This document shows positions 1-10,953 of a DNA stretch of 32,466 bases, one piece after another. Origin of the DNA: Thiopseudomonas sp. GTDB taxonomy: Bacteria; Pseudomonadota; Gammaproteobacteria; Pseudomonadales; Pseudomonadaceae. The first letter of the stretch is position 1. Every line of letters begins with the position of its first letter. Location of the stretch: NCBI GenBank assembly GCA_018384595.1, contig JAHAYO010000081.1, positions 1-32,466 of the forward strand, read 5' to 3'. The notes below the pieces were generated by a model that was not told where the DNA came from, searched no databases, and worked only from the letters and a program-made list of their open reading frames with translations. Both the position numbers and the translations under genes were made by a program.

Positions 1-39
1 CCGCTGGAATCTGTAGATGATGTGTTCAAGCAGGTTTAA
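1..39 (+). CDS. C-terminal end of an upstream gene (partial)
   Basis: The first 12 codons are open and end at a TAA at 37-39, giving a C-terminus PLESVDDVFKQV. The other two forward frames hit stops within 20 bases. A terminator hairpin follows 14 bases later, which is what one expects after a real gene end. Too little remains to identify the product. In Pseudomonas the gene next to ponA, convergent with it, encodes a malic enzyme, so a malic enzyme tail is a synteny-based guess only. Confidence 0.45.
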   Translation, partial: PLESVDDVFKQV

Positions 40-53
40 TACCACCTGATCTG

Positions 54-85
54 AAAAAGCCGGCTGTGTGATAGCCGGCTTTTTT
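54..85. terminator. Bidirectional intrinsic terminator
   Basis: A perfect inverted repeat AGCCGGCT (58-65 and 73-80) is flanked by an A-tract on the left and a T-tract (80-85) on the right, with a 7-base loop. It can stop both the partial forward gene ending at 39 and ponA, whose stop codon is at 105-107 on the minus strand. Confidence 0.85.
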
Positions 86-104
86 GTGCGTGTGCAGTGA
101 CAGA

Positions 105-2492
105 TCAGAATAGATCGAACAGATTGTCTTGCGGCAGCGTGCGTGGGTTGCCGGGCGGGGCTTCGTATTCGAAGACCGGACTAAATTCGTCCATGCGTGG
201 CGGGGTGTCCTCGCGTTTGAAAACCTCAAAGTAGGTTTCGCTACTGCCGGGCGAGGCAATCAGTCCGCTTTCGCGATCGATGCGTAGCCTGCTTAGGCCG
301 CTTGGCTCGGGTTGATTGCTGGCTGGCATGCCCTTGAGCGCCTGCTCCATGTAATCAATCCAGATGGGCAGGGCGATGGTGCCGCCGTATTCACGGCGTC
401 CCAAGCTATCGGGCTGGTCAAAGCCGGCCCATACCGAGGTGACCACGCTGTGGTTGTAGCCAATAAACCAGCTGTCAAACGAATCGTTGGTGGTGCCGGT
501 TTTGCCGGCCAAATCGGTGCGGTTAAGGGATAGGGCGCGACGGGCGGTGCCATGCTTGATTACATCTTTGAGCATGTCGGTGATCAGAAAGGCTGTGCGG
601 CTATCAATCACAGGTTCGGCCAGACTGGGCGGTTGGCTGCCTTCAACGGAGGCCAGCTGGCTGGCCAGATGGGGTGTGACCGCCGGACTGGCTTGGTACA
701 TCAGGTGTCCGTCACGGTCGTGGATGCGCTCGATCATATAGGGTTCGATTTTGTAGCCGCCATTGGCAAATACGGCCCAGGCTGTGGTCAGATCCATGGG
801 AATTAGTGTGGCTGAGCCCAGCGACAATGACAGGTTGGGTGGCAGGTTTTCTTTCTTCAGGCCGAAATGGCTGATGTAGTCGCGGGTATAGGGGATGCCA
901 ATATCCTGCAGCACGCGGATGGAAACCATATTGCGCGAGCGGTACAAGCCTTCACGCAGGCGGATTGGGCCGAGAAAGTTGCTGTCGGAGTTTTTCGGTC
1001 GCCAGGCTTCTTTCATGCCCGGCTCGAAAATTTCGATGGGCGCGTCATTGATCAAGGTGGCGGGGGTAAAACCTGCATCCAGTGCGGCGCTATAAATGAA
1101 GGGCTTAAAGCTGGAGCCGGGCTGACGCTGGGCTTGGGTGGCACGGTTGTAGTGGCTTTGCTCGAACGACAGGCCGCCGACCAGCGCCTTGATGGCACCG
1201 CTGTGCGGATCAACTGAAATCAGTGAAGCTTGGATTTTGGGCAGCTGCGAAAAATTAAGCTGGCCCTGATCGTCACGCACTACGCGAATCAGGTCGCCTT
1301 CTTTGACCACCGCGCCTGGGTTGCGCGGCGCGGCACCGTGACTGGAATTGCTCAGAAAGGGCGCGGCCCAGCGCATGCTTTGCCAGCTGACGTGATCTTC
1401 GCTGCCGTCGGCCAGCATGACAAAAATGCCGTCTTGTTCCACGGCAGTGACAATGGCAGGTTGAAACTGACTGATGCGCTTGCTGTTGCGCAGCGCGGCA
1501 GGCCAGTCGGCCCGCTTAACAATCTGGGCTTCAGGGCCGCGATAGCCGTGACGGCGGTCATAGTCAACCAGCCCGCGCAACACGGCCTGCTGTGCATGTT
1601 CTTGCAGATCGGCTGGGGTGGTGGCGTAAACATTCATACCGTTGGTATAGGCTTCGCTGCCGTAGCGCTCAATCATTTCAAGGCGCATCATTTCCGCGAC
1701 ATAGGGCGCATGGACATCCGGGTGCTTGATGTGTAGCTTGGCTTCCTGGCCGGTGGCAACCGCTTGCTCGTAACGTGCTTGGTCAATATGGCCCAGTTTG
1801 AGCATGCGCCCGAGAATCCAGTCGCGGCGCTCCATACTGCGCGCGGGGTTGGCAATGGGGTTGTAGCGCGATGGCGCTTTGGGCAAACCGGCCAGCATGG
1901 CCATCTGTGCCAGAGACAGCTCTTTTATTGACTTGCCGTAGTAGACGTTGGCAGCCGCTTCGATACCATAGGCGCGATTGCCAAGGTAAATTTTATTGAT
2001 GTAGAGTTCGAGAATTTCTTGCTTGCTCAGTTCGCGTTCAATTTGTAGCGCCAGCAATATTTCGTTGGCTTTGCGCGAAAAACTGCGTTCGCTGGTCAGG
2101 AAAAAGTTTTTCGCTACCTGCATGGTGATGGTGCTGCCGCCGGTCTGGATGCGGCCGCTCTTGATCAGTTGTCCTGCGGCCCGCAAAAGACTGCCTGGAT
2201 CAACACCATGGTGTTTTGTGAAATTATCGTCTTCTGCCGACAACAAAGCGTTGATAAAATCCGCCGGCACTTCGTCAAAGCGGATGGGCGTGCGGCGCAC
2301 CTCGCCAAACTCCTCAATCAGCAGGTTGTCTTGGCTGTACACGCGCAGCGGCATCTGCAGCTCGATATGGCGTAGCGACTCAATGGAGGGCAGGTTGGGG
2401 CTCAGGTAGAGGTAGGCGCCGGACAAACTGAGGACTACTCCACAAATTGACGCAATAACCAAAGCTAAAAGGAACTTGAGGATGAGCAGCAA
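105..2492 (-). CDS. ponA: Penicillin-binding protein 1A (bifunctional transglycosylase/transpeptidase)
   Basis: Polymerises lipid II and cross-links peptidoglycan at the periplasmic face of the inner membrane. The protein has one N-terminal membrane anchor (about residues 3-25), a GT51 transglycosylase domain with the EDDNF...H motif, an OB-like linker, and a transpeptidase domain with SSFK (S460-K463), SRN and KTGTT. The C-terminus DNLFDLF resembles the DLF end of Pseudomonas PonA. The frame stays open to an ATG at 2564, but that ATG lies inside a perfect TATAAT (minus strand, 2568-2563) and has no ribosome binding site. The TTG at 2492 begins LLILKF, matching the start of Pseudomonas PonA (recalled as MRLLKF), so I chose it (795 residues). 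Its Shine-Dalgarno (GGGA, 11 bases away) is weak. It is divergent from pilM, as in Pseudomonas. Identity is certain; the start is inferred. Confidence 0.95.
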   Translation of the reverse strand: MLLILKFLLALVIASICGVVLSLSGAYLYLSPNLPSIESLRHIELQMPLRVYSQDNLLIEEFGEVRRTPIRFDEVPADFINALLSAEDDNFTKHHGVDPGSLLRAAGQLIKSGRIQTGGSTITMQVAKNFFLTSERSFSRKANEILLALQIERELSKQEILELYINKIYLGNRAYGIEAAANVYYGKSIKELSLAQMAMLAGLPKAPSRYNPIANPARSMERRDWILGRMLKLGHIDQARYEQAVATGQEAKLHIKHPDVHAPYVAEMMRLEMIERYGSEAYTNGMNVYATTPADLQEHAQQAVLRGLVDYDRRHGYRGPEAQIVKRADWPAALRNSKRISQFQPAIVTAVEQDGIFVMLADGSEDHVSWQSMRWAAPFLSNSSHGAAPRNPGAVVKEGDLIRVVRDDQGQLNFSQLPKIQASLISVDPHSGAIKALVGGLSFEQSHYNRATQAQRQPGSSFKPFIYSAALDAGFTPATLINDAPIEIFEPGMKEAWRPKNSDSNFLGPIRLREGLYRSRNMVSIRVLQDIGIPYTRDYISHFGLKKENLPPNLSLSLGSATLIPMDLTTAWAVFANGGYKIEPYMIERIHDRDGHLMYQASPAVTPHLASQLASVEGSQPPSLAEPVIDSRTAFLITDMLKDVIKHGTARRALSLNRTDLAGKTGTTNDSFDSWFIGYNHSVVTSVWAGFDQPDSLGRREYGGTIALPIWIDYMEQALKGMPASNQPEPSGLSRLRIDRESGLIASPGSSETYFEVFKREDTPPRMDEFSPVFEYEAPPGNPRTLPQDNLFDLF

Positions 2493-2562
2493 GGCAGTTT
2501 GATTCCCAATAAAAATTAACAGGTTAGGGTGGCAGATGGCGATGCGAACATGTAAAGGGCAC

Positions 2563-2592
2563 ATTATAAGCGCTTTTTTTGTCTGGAAGCCA
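2563..2592 (-). promoter_or_regulatory. Candidate ponA promoter
   Basis: The minus strand carries TATAAT at 2568-2563. The hexamer at the -35 position is poor (GGCTTC or TGGCTT depending on spacing). Transcription would begin near 2556, about 64 bases before the TTG start of ponA and after the upstream in-frame ATG. Confidence 0.5.
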
Positions 2593-2593
2593 T

Positions 2594-2622
2594 TTGCGAT
2601 TCAGGCTAGAGTGGTATTTAAT
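2594..2622 (+). promoter_or_regulatory. Candidate promoter of the pilMNOPQ operon
   Basis: TTGCGA (2594-2599) and TTTAAT (2617-2622) are 17 bases apart, a sigma-70-like arrangement about 50 bases before the GTG start of pilM. It overlaps the upstream region of the divergent ponA promoter, so the two may interfere. Pattern only, no experimental support. Confidence 0.45.
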
Positions 2623-2647
2623 GTGAAAAACCATAAAACGTCTGTAA

Positions 2648-3735
<1,088 letters not shown>

Positions 3736-3736
<1 letters not shown>

Positions 3737-4311
3737 TGGCACGTATTAACCTTCTGCCCTGGCGCGAACAGCTGAGGGAGCAACGCAAGCAACAGTTTGT
3801 CGCTACTCTGATTGGTATGGTGATCTTGGGGGCCGCCGTGATATTTGTAGGTGACCAAGTGTACGGAAGCCTGATCAGCGAGCAGCTGTCGCGCAACAGC
3901 TTCATTGAGCGCGAAAACCAAGCATTGGATGCTCGCATTAAAGAAATTCAGGAGTTGCGCCAGAAACGCCAAGAGCTGATTGAACGGACCAAGGTGATTC
4001 AGGACCTGCAGGGCAACCGACCAATTGCGTCGCACGTGTTTGACCAGCTGGCACGCACCATTCCCGAGGGCGTTTATTTCACTGCCGTGCGTATGAGCGG
4101 TAAGCACATCTCGCTTGAGGGTGCAGCCGAGAGCAACAACCTAATTTCCAGTCTAATGCGCCGTCAGGATGCCTCTGACTGGCTGGCCGCACCCAGCTTG
4201 GCCGAGGTCAAGGCGCTGGAGCTTGATGGCCAGGAAGCCAGCCAGTTCAAGCTGACAGTGCAGCAGACCAAGCCGCATGAAGACGAAGCAGGCCAAGGAG
4301 CGCAGAAATGA
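3736..4311 (+). CDS. pilN: Type IV pilus inner-membrane protein PilN
   Basis: Bitopic inner-membrane protein of the pilus alignment complex. The short cytoplasmic N-terminus ARINLLPWRE is the PilM-binding motif. One membrane segment follows (about residues 22-42), then a coiled-coil region rich in E, Q and R, then a periplasmic ferredoxin-like domain that pairs with PilO. It has 191 residues, close to the family norm. The start overlaps the pilM stop (TGATG) and the end overlaps pilO (ATGA), indicating translational coupling. Confidence 0.97.
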
Positions 4312-4934
4312 ACCTGAATGACTGGATCAAGAGCCTGAAAGAAACCGATTACAGCAATCTGGATGTTAATAACCTAGGCGTCTGGCCGGCGCCCATCAAG
4401 GCCATTGCCTGCGTGTTCGCACTGGTATTGACGCTGGTGGGTGGCTATATGTTGCACCTGCAGGACTTGCAGAGCAGCCTTGAGGGTTACCAGGCGAAAG
4501 AAGCTGAACTGAAGAGCACCTTTGAGTCCAAGGTTAGCCAAGCTGCCAACCTAGATGCCTACAAAGAACAGATGGTGTTGATGGAGGCGTCCTTCGACAA
4601 GTTGTTGCGCCAGCTTCCCAGTGATACCGAAGTGCCTGGCCTGCTGGAAGACATTACCAGTGCCGGCCTAAACTCGGGCCTTGAGTTTGAAGAAATTCGC
4701 CTGCTCCCCGAGCTTGCCCAGCAGTACTATGTTGAGCTGCCGATTCAGGTCAAGGTATTTGGCGGCTATCACGAACTGGCGACCTTTGTCAGTGCGGTAG
4801 CCAGTATGCCGCGTATCGTGACCCTGCATGATTTTCAGATCGATCCAGCCAAAGATAAGAGCAGCGGCGGACGACTGGCCATGAATATCCAGGTTAAAAC
4901 CTACCGTTATAACGAGCAGGGGCAGGCCCGATGA
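4308..4934 (+). CDS. pilO: Type IV pilus inner-membrane protein PilO
   Basis: Partner of PilN in the inner-membrane alignment complex; it also contacts the lipoprotein PilP. The protein has about 26 cytoplasmic residues, a membrane segment around 27-50 (IKAIACVFALVLTLVGGYML), a periplasmic coiled coil, and a C-terminal ferredoxin-like fold containing YYVELPIQVKVFGGYHELATF, a typical PilO stretch. It has 208 residues. The start overlaps pilN by 4 bases and the end overlaps pilP by 4 bases. Confidence 0.97.
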   Translation: MNLNDWIKSLKETDYSNLDVNNLGVWPAPIKAIACVFALVLTLVGGYMLHLQDLQSSLEGYQAKEAELKSTFESKVSQAANLDAYKEQMVLMEASFDKLLRQLPSDTEVPGLLEDITSAGLNSGLEFEEIRLLPELAQQYYVELPIQVKVFGGYHELATFVSAVASMPRIVTLHDFQIDPAKDKSSGGRLAMNIQVKTYRYNEQGQAR

Positions 4935-5461
4935 AAAAAATGATGCGTTTTGGTGTGCTGGCCGCAATGACTGCCGTGTTGGCTGGCTGCGGTGACGGCT
5001 CGTTTACCGACTTGCAGGAATACATGGACGAAGTGCGCTCGCGCCCGCGTGGCAAAATTGAGCCCATGCCCAAAGAAGTGGTATATGAGCCCTTTACTTA
5101 TCGGGCAACTGGGCTGCGTAGCCCGTTCCAGCCGCCGCTCAAGCTTGAGCAGGCCCGTCAGGAGCGTGGCAACACGGGCGTCAAGCCCGACGAAACACGG
5201 GTTCAGGAGTTCTTGGAAGGCTTCAACCTCGAATCGTTTGTCATGGTGGGCACCCTAGCCAACCATAAAGAGGGCGCTTATGCGCTGGTTCGTGGCGGCG
5301 ATGGTGTGCATCGCGTCAAGGTCGGTGATTACATGGGGCGCAATCACGGGCGAATCATTTCCATTACGGCCGATGCCATTGAGCTGGTCGAGATTGTCCC
5401 GGATGGCGAGGGCGGCTGGCTTGAGCGGCCGCATACCCTGCCGCTGCAGGAACGCTCATAA
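4931..5461 (+). CDS. pilP: Type IV pilus lipoprotein PilP
   Basis: Inner-membrane lipoprotein that links the PilN/PilO dimer to the periplasmic domains of the secretin PilQ. A lipoprotein signal is clear: a basic start MKKMMR, a hydrophobic stretch and the lipobox LAGC with the lipidated cysteine at residue 20. A flexible Pro-rich segment follows, then the beta-sandwich HR-like domain (about residues 95-170, LESFVMVGTL...). It has 176 residues, as usual. The ATG overlaps the pilO TGA. The gap to pilQ is only 11 bases. Confidence 0.97.
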   Translation: MKKMMRFGVLAAMTAVLAGCGDGSFTDLQEYMDEVRSRPRGKIEPMPKEVVYEPFTYRATGLRSPFQPPLKLEQARQERGNTGVKPDETRVQEFLEGFNLESFVMVGTLANHKEGAYALVRGGDGVHRVKVGDYMGRNHGRIISITADAIELVEIVPDGEGGWLERPHTLPLQERS

Positions 5462-5472
5462 GGTAAATTACA

Positions 5473-7608
5473 ATGCAAACACTTAACTGGAAAATACAAC
5501 GGAACTGGACCATGAAGACTCAACTGATATCGCGTTCGCTGGCAGCCTTAATGGCCGTTTCCGCTTCAGCCGCGCTGGCCGCTGACTTGACCGCGCTGGA
5601 TGTGGCTGCTTTGCCCGGTGACCGTGTCGAGCTGAAGCTGACCTTTGATGAGCCGGTAACAGCACCACGCGGCTATACCATTGACCAGCCTGCGCGCATT
5701 GCGCTGGATTTGCCAGGGGTCAGCAACAAGCTGAGAAATAAGCACCAAGAGCTGGGCAGCGGCAATACCCGCAGTGTGACGGTGGTCGAGGCGCAGCAGC
5801 GCACCCGCGTCATCATCAACCTGACTAGCTTGACCAGCTACAACACCCGTGTTGAGGGCAATAACCTCTATGTGGTTGTGGGCGAGGGTGTAACCCGTAA
5901 CGAAGTACAGCCACCTGCCCAAGTGACCAAACCAGCGCCGGTCATGGCCGGTCGCGCCATTCGCAACATCGACTTCCAGCGCGGTGAGCAGGGTGAAGGC
6001 AACGTGCTGATTGACTTGAGCAGTACGGCCGGCAGTCCTGATGTGCGTGAACTGGGCAATAAGATCGAGCTGAGCTTCCCGAAAACGGCATTGCCGGATG
6101 AGTTGCGCCTGCGACTGGACGTTAAGGATTTCGCTACTCCCGTCAGTTTTGTTGAAGCTACTGAGAAGAACGGCAACACCCGTATTGTCATCGACTCGTC
6201 TGGCGACTTTGACTATATGGCCTATCAGGCCGACAACCGCATGACCATCAGCGTTAAGCCGATGAGTAAGCAGGAAAAAGAAAAGCGTGACGCCGACCGT
6301 TTCACTTACACCGGTGACAAACTGTCGCTGAACTTCCAAGATATTGACGTACGTTCCGTACTGCAGTTGATTGCCGACTTTACCGACCTCAACCTGGTGG
6401 CCAGTGATACCGTACAGGGCAACATTACCCTGCGCCTGCAAAACGTGCCTTGGGACCAAGCGCTGGAGTTGGTGTTGAAAACCAAGGGCTTGGCCCAGCG
6501 TAAAGTGGGTAACGTACTGCTGGTGGCACCGGCTGATGAAATAGCTGCCCGCGAGCGCCAAGAGCTGGAGGCCATGCAACAAATCGCCGAGCTGGCCCCG
6601 CTGCGCCGTGAGCTGATTCAGGTCAACTATGCCAGTGCAAGCCAGATTGCGGGATTGTTCCAGTCGGTAACCAATAATGCTGATTCCGCCGACCGCGGCT
6701 CGGTCACAGTGGATGATCGTACCAACAGCATCATTGCCTACCAGACCCAAGACCGCTTGGACGAGCTGCGCCGTGTGGTTGCTCAGCTGGATATTCCTGT
6801 GCGCCAGGTGATGATTGAAGCACGTATTGTTGAAGCTTATGATGATTATGGCAAGGAACTAGGTGTGCGCTGGGGAGGGACGTTTCGCGCTGGTAGCGGC
6901 AACTGGAATGCATTTGGTAAGGACGGCAACCTGGGCATTGAAGATGAAGAAGGCTTTTCATGTGGTCCGTTTGCCGGTCGCTGCACATTGCCTGTAAACG
7001 ACAGTGGTTCACCCGTGCCTTTTGTTGACCTGGGCGCCAATGCTGCAACCTCGGGCCTGGGCATTGGTTTTGTTTCCAACCGTGCCATTCTGGACCTGCA
7101 ACTGAGTGCCATGGAAAAAACCGGCAAGGGCAACGTGGTATCGCAGCCCAAGGTAATTACCTCCGACAAAGAAACCGCCAAGATCATGAAAGGTAAGGAA
7201 GTTCCTTATCAAGAGGCCAGCTCCAGCGGTTCGACCACCACCTCCTTCAAGGAAGCTACCCTGTCGCTGGAAGTCACCCCGCAGATTACACCGGATAACC
7301 GTATCATCATGGATGTGAAGGTGACCAAAGACGAGGTGGACTTTGCCAACCAGCTGAATGGCGTGCCGCCGATCAACAAGAACGAGGTTAATGCCAAGGT
7401 GCTGGTTGCCGATGGTGAAACCCTGGTACTGGGCGGCGTATTCTCCGAAATAAGCCAGGAAAGCGTAGACAAGGTGCCGGTGCTGGGTGACATTCCTTAT
7501 CTGGGCCGTCTGTTCAAGCGCAACATGAACGTGGTGAACAAGGCCGAGCTGCTGATCTTCATCACGCCGCGCATCATGCCGGGCACTGGCGTAGCCCTGA
7601 ATAACTGA
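5473..7608 (+). CDS. pilQ: Type IV pilus secretin PilQ
   Basis: Forms the outer-membrane pore through which the type IV pilus exits. It has a signal peptide ending at ALA (about residue 36), two AMIN domains (roughly 45-120 and 165-275) that bind peptidoglycan, a secretin/TonB short N-terminal domain (about 285-345), a NolW-type domain (about 380-450), and the secretin barrel with the signature [17 protein letters not shown] near the C-terminus. It has 711 residues. The start at 5473 has AGGT 8 bases upstream. An internal ATG at 5512 (MKTQLISR) would also give a normal signal peptide but has a poorer ribosome site, so the true start could be either. The stop overlaps the aroK start (TGATG). 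Confidence 0.97.
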   Translation: MQTLNWKIQRNWTMKTQLISRSLAALMAVSASAALAADLTALDVAALPGDRVELKLTFDEPVTAPRGYTIDQPARIALDLPGVSNKLRNKHQELGSGNTRSVTVVEAQQRTRVIINLTSLTSYNTRVEGNNLYVVVGEGVTRNEVQPPAQVTKPAPVMAGRAIRNIDFQRGEQGEGNVLIDLSSTAGSPDVRELGNKIELSFPKTALPDELRLRLDVKDFATPVSFVEATEKNGNTRIVIDSSGDFDYMAYQADNRMTISVKPMSKQEKEKRDADRFTYTGDKLSLNFQDIDVRSVLQLIADFTDLNLVASDTVQGNITLRLQNVPWDQALELVLKTKGLAQRKVGNVLLVAPADEIAARERQELEAMQQIAELAPLRRELIQVNYASASQIAGLFQSVTNNADSADRGSVTVDDRTNSIIAYQTQDRLDELRRVVAQLDIPVRQVMIEARIVEAYDDYGKELGVRWGGTFRAGSGNWNAFGKDGNLGIEDEEGFSCGPFAGRCTLPVNDSGSPVPFVDLGANAATSGLGIGFVSNRAILDLQLSAMEKTGKGNVVSQPKVITSDKETAKIMKGKEVPYQEASSSGSTTTSFKEATLSLEVTPQITPDNRIIMDVKVTKDEVDFANQLNGVPPINKNEVNAKVLVADGETLVLGGVFSEISQESVDKVPVLGDIPYLGRLFKRNMNVVNKAELLIFITPRIMPGTGVALNN

Positions 7609-8120
7609 TGTTGAAACACAACCTGACCCTGATTGGGCCGATGGGGGCCGGCAAAAGCACCATCGGTCGGCTGCTGGCTCGCGAGCTCGGTCTGGAGTTT
7701 AAGGATTCCGACCGAGTTATCGAAGAGCGAACCGGTGCCAGCATTCCGCTGATTTTCGAGGTGGAAGGCGAACAAGGGTTTCGTGACCGCGAACAACAGG
7801 CCATTGCCGAGCTGATGCAGGGCAAGGGTCTGGTGCTGGCTACCGGCGGTGGTGCCATACTGCGTGCTGTCAACCGCGAATTGCTCAAGGCTGGTAGCAC
7901 CATCATCTATCTGCATACGTCGGTGGACCACCAACTGGAACGCACCGCACGCGACCGCAATCGGCCCCTACTGCAGACTGACAACCCGCGACAGGTTCTT
8001 GAGGACCTGTTTGCCATTCGTGACCCCCTTTACCGTTCTATTGCCGATGTCGTGATCGAAACCGATATCCGGCCGCCCCGTATGGTGGTGCAGGAAGTCC
8101 TCGCGCAGCTTGATTTGTAA
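7608..8120 (+). CDS. aroK: Shikimate kinase
   Basis: Phosphorylates shikimate at the 3-hydroxyl using ATP, the fifth step of the common aromatic pathway, in the cytoplasm. Visible motifs are the Walker A loop GPMGAGKST (residues 10-18), the shikimate-binding [11 protein letters not shown] segment, the glycine-rich ATGGGAIL motif and the lid region with RNRPLL. It has 170 residues, normal for the family. The ATG overlaps the pilQ stop by one base, so aroK is probably cotranscribed with the pilus genes, a conserved arrangement in Pseudomonas and relatives. Confidence 0.98.
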   Translation: MLKHNLTLIGPMGAGKSTIGRLLARELGLEFKDSDRVIEERTGASIPLIFEVEGEQGFRDREQQAIAELMQGKGLVLATGGGAILRAVNRELLKAGSTIIYLHTSVDHQLERTARDRNRPLLQTDNPRQVLEDLFAIRDPLYRSIADVVIETDIRPPRMVVQEVLAQLDL

Positions 8121-8172
8121 GACGGCTGCGGTGATCATCGGCAGTCTGTTTTGATGAACCACGGAAACCTCC

Positions 8173-9270
8173 ATGCGTACCCTCACCGTTGACCTGGCTG
8201 AACGCAGCTACCCCATCCATATTGGTGCCGGCATCCTGGGCAACCCGGAGCTGTACCGACCGTACCTTAAGAGCCGCAAGGTCGCGATTGTGACCAATAC
8301 CACTGTGGCCCCCTTGTATCTGGATACCCTGCGCCAAGCGCTGCATGACCGCGAGCTGACCGAAATTATCCTGCCGGATGGCGAAGCCCACAAAAACTGG
8401 GAAACCCTGCAACTGATTTTTGACGGCCTGTTGCAGGATCGTCACGACCGTAAAACCTGCCTGATTGCACTGGGTGGCGGCGTAATTGGTGACATGACCG
8501 GCTTTGCTGCGGCCTGCTACCAGCGCGGCGTAGATTTTATCCAGGTGCCCACTACGCTTCTGTCACAGGTTGACTCGTCAGTAGGTGGTAAAACCGGCAT
8601 CAACCATCCTCTGGGAAAAAACATGGTGGGGGCCTTTTATCAGCCGAAGGCCGTCATTATTGATACCCGTAGCCTGCAAACGCTGCCGCAGCGCGAGCGG
8701 GCTGCCGGCATGGCCGAGGTGATCAAGTACGGCCTGATTTGTGACGAACCCTTCCTGGGCTGGCTGGAGCAGCAAATGCCGGCCCTCAATGCACTGGATG
8801 ACCAAGCACTGACGCAGGCCATCGAACGTTCCTGCCAGGCCAAGGCGCAGGTGGTTAGCCAGGACGAACGTGAAGGCGGTATTCGCGCTATTCTCAATCT
8901 GGGCCACACCTTTGGCCATGCCATAGAAACAGAAATGGGCTATGGCAATTGGCTGCATGGCGAGGCGGTGGCAGCGGGCACGGTAATGGCGCTGCACATG
9001 TCGCGCCAGATGGGCTGGTTGAGTGATCAGGACGTTGCCCGTGGTGTGGCGCTTTTGCTGCGAGCCGGTTTGCCGGTGGTGCCGCCAGACACAATGGATG
9101 CCGAGGATTTTCTGCGCCACATGGCGGTGGATAAAAAAGCGCTGGACGGCCAGATCCGGCTGGTGTTGCTCAAGCAACTGGGGCAGGCCGTGGTCACCGC
9201 CGACTATGATGACACCCTGCTGAACGATATTTTAAATTCCGACTATGCTCGCCTGGTGGCGGGCTGCTAA
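8173..9270 (+). CDS. aroB: 3-dehydroquinate synthase
   Basis: Converts DAHP to 3-dehydroquinate, the second shikimate pathway step, using NAD and a divalent metal. Recognisable blocks are DGEAHKNW, the glycine-rich [19 protein letters not shown], the highly conserved [19 protein letters not shown], and the metal ligands in AEVIKYG (Glu), [11 protein letters not shown] (His) and [10 protein letters not shown] (His). It has 365 residues. The start is preceded by GGAAAC 8-13 bases upstream. It follows aroK after 52 bases and precedes the damX-like gene after 12, so one operon is likely. Confidence 0.98.
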   Translation: MRTLTVDLAERSYPIHIGAGILGNPELYRPYLKSRKVAIVTNTTVAPLYLDTLRQALHDRELTEIILPDGEAHKNWETLQLIFDGLLQDRHDRKTCLIALGGGVIGDMTGFAAACYQRGVDFIQVPTTLLSQVDSSVGGKTGINHPLGKNMVGAFYQPKAVIIDTRSLQTLPQRERAAGMAEVIKYGLICDEPFLGWLEQQMPALNALDDQALTQAIERSCQAKAQVVSQDEREGGIRAILNLGHTFGHAIETEMGYGNWLHGEAVAAGTVMALHMSRQMGWLSDQDVARGVALLLRAGLPVVPPDTMDAEDFLRHMAVDKKALDGQIRLVLLKQLGQAVVTADYDDTLLNDILNSDYARLVAGC

Positions 9271-9282
9271 CAGGTAAACGCC

Positions 9283-10950
9283 ATGAGTATCCGAGAGGAT
9301 AGCAACGCCGTATTTCAGCAGTTTGGACTGAATTACGACCCCTTTGCACCCGGCAGCAGCAGTTTTCAGTTTTACAAACCTGGTCGTCGCCAGGTGCTGG
9401 AGCAGCTGATTCACTTTTCCCGCTATAGCCAGCTATTGCTGGCGGTGACCGGCCCGCGCGGCAGCGGTAAAACCGTGCTGCGCCACGCCATGGCGGCAGC
9501 CGGCAAGGACAACGCATTGAACGTGGTGGTGTCGGCGCTCAAGCAGGGCGATGCGGGCAGCATTTTGCAGCAGCTAAGCTACGCACTGCAGGTCAGCGGC
9601 GGTGATGTCATGCTGCTGCTCCGTGCAGCCGGCCAGTCGGCGCTGGCTGGCAAGGATGTGCAGGTGTTAGTGGATGATGCCGAATTGCTGGATGATTCGG
9701 CGCTGACGCTGCTACAGCGCTTGTCGGAAGGTGACGGGCAATCACGTTGCCGCGTGTTCCTGTTTGGTGAGCCTGCCTTGCAAAACCGCTTACAGGCACT
9801 GGCACAGCAGCCGGAAGGGCTGGAGTACCATCTGATCGAGCTGGAGCCGTGGACGGACGATGAGGTAGAAGGTTACCTGCAGCAGCGCTTGCAAAGTGCC
9901 GGCAGCGATCTGGACCTGTTTACCGACCATGAATTGGGTGTGCTGCTGGATCAAGGCAAAGGATGGCCAGGAATTATCAACCAGACTGCGCAAGAACTGT
10001 TACTAGCGCGACTGGATAGACCGGCTCAGCGGCCCGCTGCTCCGGCGCGCTCGGCTGCGCGCACTGGCTCGCCACTGCCTTACCGTCACCTGGCTGCACT
10101 GCTGGCGGTGGCTTTTATATTTATCTTTGCTTGGTATCAGATCGATGATTCCAGCGACAAAGCAGAGCCAGCACGGCCGGCACTGGGTGCTGCATCGCCC
10201 TCGGCGCAGCCTGGCGTGGTCAACGGCGGCCAGCGCCGGGTGAGCTTGGATTTGTCTGCCGGCAGTCAGGATACTGCGGCGGTGCCGCCAGTAACCCAAG
10301 GCGTGGCAACTCCCAGACAGGAACAGCTACCGCCTCGGCCCGGCGTGCAGCCGGCCTTGCGCCCGACATTGGATACGCCGGTGGTGCAGGCGGCAACGCC
10401 AGCGGCACCGGCCGTCAATCCAGCACCGGTACAGGTAGCAACACCGACTGCACCAGCGCCCGTACAGGCGGCAGCTGCGCCAGAATCAATAGCCGTACCG
10501 GTCGTACCGGCTACGCCAGTGGAGCCAGCACGGCCCGCGCCCGCTAAACCCGCTGAGGTGGCTCGCCCCAAAGTGGCCGATACGGTAGCCGCTCGCAATC
10601 AGGCGCAGCCGCAAGCCCGTGCCCCGCAGCAACCGGCAGCGGCTACAGCACCCGCAGCGGCACCGGCAAATGCAGCAGGCTGGTATGCCGGCCAGCCGGC
10701 ACAGCAATTTACCTTGCAGGTGTTTGCCACCGCCAACGAGCAAAACGCACGGCAGTTTGTGCAGAGCAATGGTGGGCAGTATCACTATTTCCGCAAACAG
10801 CATAACGGCCAGTCGTTGTATGTGGTGACCTACGGCAGTTTTGCCAATGCGGCGGCGGCGCGCAGCGCGATTGAGCAGTTGCCCGAGGCTGTTAAACGCA
10901 ACAAGCCTTGGCCGCGCACCTTTGCCAGCGTCCGGCAGGATATACGTTAG
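9283..10950 (+). CDS. DamX-like cell-division protein: P-loop ATPase domain, one TM helix, SPOR domain
   Basis: An N-terminal AAA-type ATPase domain carries Walker A GPRGSGKT (residues 57-64) and Walker B VQVLVDDAELL. A single membrane helix follows at about 267-287 (YRHLAALLAVAFIFIFAWYQI). Next is a long Pro/Ala/Val-rich linker (about 300-465), and the last 85 residues are a SPOR domain (FTLQVFATANEQNARQFVQ...LYVVTYGSF) that binds denuded glycan strands at the septum. This ATPase-TM-linker-SPOR order, directly after aroB, matches DamX of enterics and the equivalent Pseudomonas gene. DamX acts in division, but the role of the ATPase domain is not well defined. It has 555 residues. It converges on the tetR gene with only 3 bases between the stop codons and no visible terminator. 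Confidence 0.93.
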   Translation: MSIREDSNAVFQQFGLNYDPFAPGSSSFQFYKPGRRQVLEQLIHFSRYSQLLLAVTGPRGSGKTVLRHAMAAAGKDNALNVVVSALKQGDAGSILQQLSYALQVSGGDVMLLLRAAGQSALAGKDVQVLVDDAELLDDSALTLLQRLSEGDGQSRCRVFLFGEPALQNRLQALAQQPEGLEYHLIELEPWTDDEVEGYLQQRLQSAGSDLDLFTDHELGVLLDQGKGWPGIINQTAQELLLARLDRPAQRPAAPARSAARTGSPLPYRHLAALLAVAFIFIFAWYQIDDSSDKAEPARPALGAASPSAQPGVVNGGQRRVSLDLSAGSQDTAAVPPVTQGVATPRQEQLPPRPGVQPALRPTLDTPVVQAATPAAPAVNPAPVQVATPTAPAPVQAAAAPESIAVPVVPATPVEPARPAPAKPAEVARPKVADTVAARNQAQPQARAPQQPAAATAPAAAPANAAGWYAGQPAQQFTLQVFATANEQNARQFVQSNGGQYHYFRKQHNGQSLYVVTYGSFANAAAARSAIEQLPEAVKRNKPWPRTFASVRQDIR

Positions 10951-10953
10951 TGA

